From Merzomyia westermanni (lineage: Eukaryota; Arthropoda; Insecta; Diptera; Tephritidae), in assembly GCA_949987695.1 (NCBI GenBank), contig OX465289.1:188774770-188838769 (forward strand): a stretch of DNA of 64,000 nt, written 5' to 3'. Position numbers and translations under genes: made by a program. The notes below the pieces were generated by a model. It saw only the letters and a program-made list of their open reading frames with translations. It did not search any database and was not told the origin of the DNA. Of this stretch, positions 63,426 to 64,000 are shown in pieces (within the stretch, counting starts at the first letter, position 1; each line of letters begins with the position of its first letter).

Positions 63426-64000
63426 TGGATAGCTGCAGCAATACCCTTTCCAAAAATGTATAGTTTTGCTGGTATATCTCAATTTAAAAAAATGCAAACT
63501 TTTATAGGTCTACAACGCTCCGTTTAGCCGGAAATCGCGTTTAAAGAAAAGTTAACTTCAAATGGCCATAACTTCCACAGTTTTGCTCCGATTTTCATGG
63601 TTTATGCACCATTGGATAGCTGCAGCAATACCCTTTCCAAAAATGTATAGTTTTACTGGTATATCTCAATTTAAAAAAATGCAAACTTTGATAGGTCTAC
63701 AACGCTCCGTTTAGCCGGAAATCGCGTTTAAAGAAAAGTTAACTTCAAATGGCCATAACTTCCACAGTTTTGCTCCGATTTTCATGGTTTATGCACCATT
63801 GGATAGCTGCAGCAATACCCTTGCCAAAAATGTATAGTTTTACTGGTATATCTGAATTTTAAAAAATGCAAACTTTGATAGGTCTACAACGCTCCGTTTA
63901 GCCGGAAATCGCGTTTAAAGAAAAGTTAACTTCAAATGGCCATAACTTCCACAGTTTAGCTCCGATTTTCATGGTTTATGCACCATTGGATAGCTGCAGC
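63426..64000. repeat. Array segment K: more diverged right-hand units
   Basis: All three complete or near-complete units share C106G and TTTATGCACC (T182C; near 63607, 63794 and 63981), and the last two share G43A. Private changes increase to the right: ACTTTTATAGG near 63500, CCCTTGCC near 63822, CTGAATTTTAAAAAA near 63851 and CAGTTTAGCTCC near 63956. Rising private divergence is typical near an array or subfamily edge, but the edge itself is not in the window. Confidence 0.8.

Larger units (their letters stand above)
1..64000. repeat. Tandem satellite array, 187-bp unit, about 344 head-to-tail copies
   Basis: The landmark TGGATAGCTGCAG recurs every 187 bases from base 1 to base 63987, always on the same strand. 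Counting it with the tallied indels gives 344 units and a 14-base start of another. The consensus has about 68 G+C in 187 (36%). Most units differ from a neighbour by none to a few substitutions, so the array is highly homogenised. No non-satellite sequence longer than a few bases interrupts it, and both array ends lie outside the window. Known biology: arrays of near-nucleosome-length units in this form are typical of eukaryotic centromeric or pericentromeric heterochromatin. The centromeric assignment is inference, and the taxon cannot be read from the sequence. Confidence 0.99.

Noticed and set aside
1..64000. CRISPR array
   Set aside because: The whole 187-bp unit repeats with no short repeat and unique spacer structure. 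Differences between units are shared point variants, not new spacers.
1..64000. Transposon, LTR element or rolling-circle element origin
   Set aside because: There are no terminal inverted repeats, target duplications, LTRs or transposase/reverse transcriptase frames. The array is head to tail without breaks.
1..64000. CENP-B box
   Set aside because: The required TTCG-N4-A-N2-CGGG core is absent on both strands of the consensus. TTCG appears only in the three ACTTCGATAGG variant units, and no CGGG follows.
1..64000. rRNA, tRNA, snRNA or telomere repeats
   Set aside because: No recognisable RNA gene motifs or short telomeric repeats are seen in the unit or at any junction.

Overview
The window is one uninterrupted tandem satellite DNA array with no gene in it. 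A unit of 187 bp (consensus about 36% G+C) repeats head to tail from base 1 to base 64000, always in the same orientation. Counting units from the landmark TGGATAGCTGCAG gives 344 units plus a 14-base start of the next. Nine units are shortened by internal deletions. Hand-tallied small indels (net about +7) and the large deletions account for the window length exactly, so nothing of another kind is hidden in the array. Neighbouring units differ at only a few positions.

Such an array points to eukaryotic heterochromatin, of the centromeric or pericentromeric kind. The unit is near nucleosome-repeat length, there is no flanking gene, and homogenised variants are arranged in higher-order patterns. 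I cannot name the species or the satellite family from the sequence alone. Resolution of 64 kb of near-identical repeat implies a long-read assembly.

Layout by diagnostic variants, with positions numbered 1-187 from TGGATAG: 1-3741 has T39G units; 3742-14144 alternates C150T/T156C blocks with G140C blocks; 14145-20119 has G43A, six-A and C85A/C106G units, partly as 373-bp dimers; 20120-24421 is mostly G140C with G43A/C85T/C106G units; 24422-35843 has three related multi-unit cassettes (C21G, T58A+A62T, T84C, A71G, G160C/T); 35844-40459 has a 12-bp deletion subfamily and an ACTTCGATAGG subfamily; 40460-42902 has a cluster of one-base insertions that looks like residual assembly error; 43043-47342 has G43A, G114A and A12G dimers; 47343-54261 has an 11/12-unit higher-order repeat seen three times; 54262-63425 has T149C+C150T units including a five-unit higher-order repeat; 63426-64000 is more diverged and may be nearing an array or subfamily edge.

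There is no gene interplay to describe. What can be read is the history of the array: unequal exchange and segmental amplification at scales of 2, 5, 11-12, 15-16 and 26 units, short deletions with 1-5 bp microhomology that were sometimes copied onward, and one stretch of doubtful base accuracy. Each full unit has a chance 50-codon open frame. Its variants look neutral and I do not regard it as a gene. I found no undescribed protein-based system here; the interesting content is the higher-order architecture.
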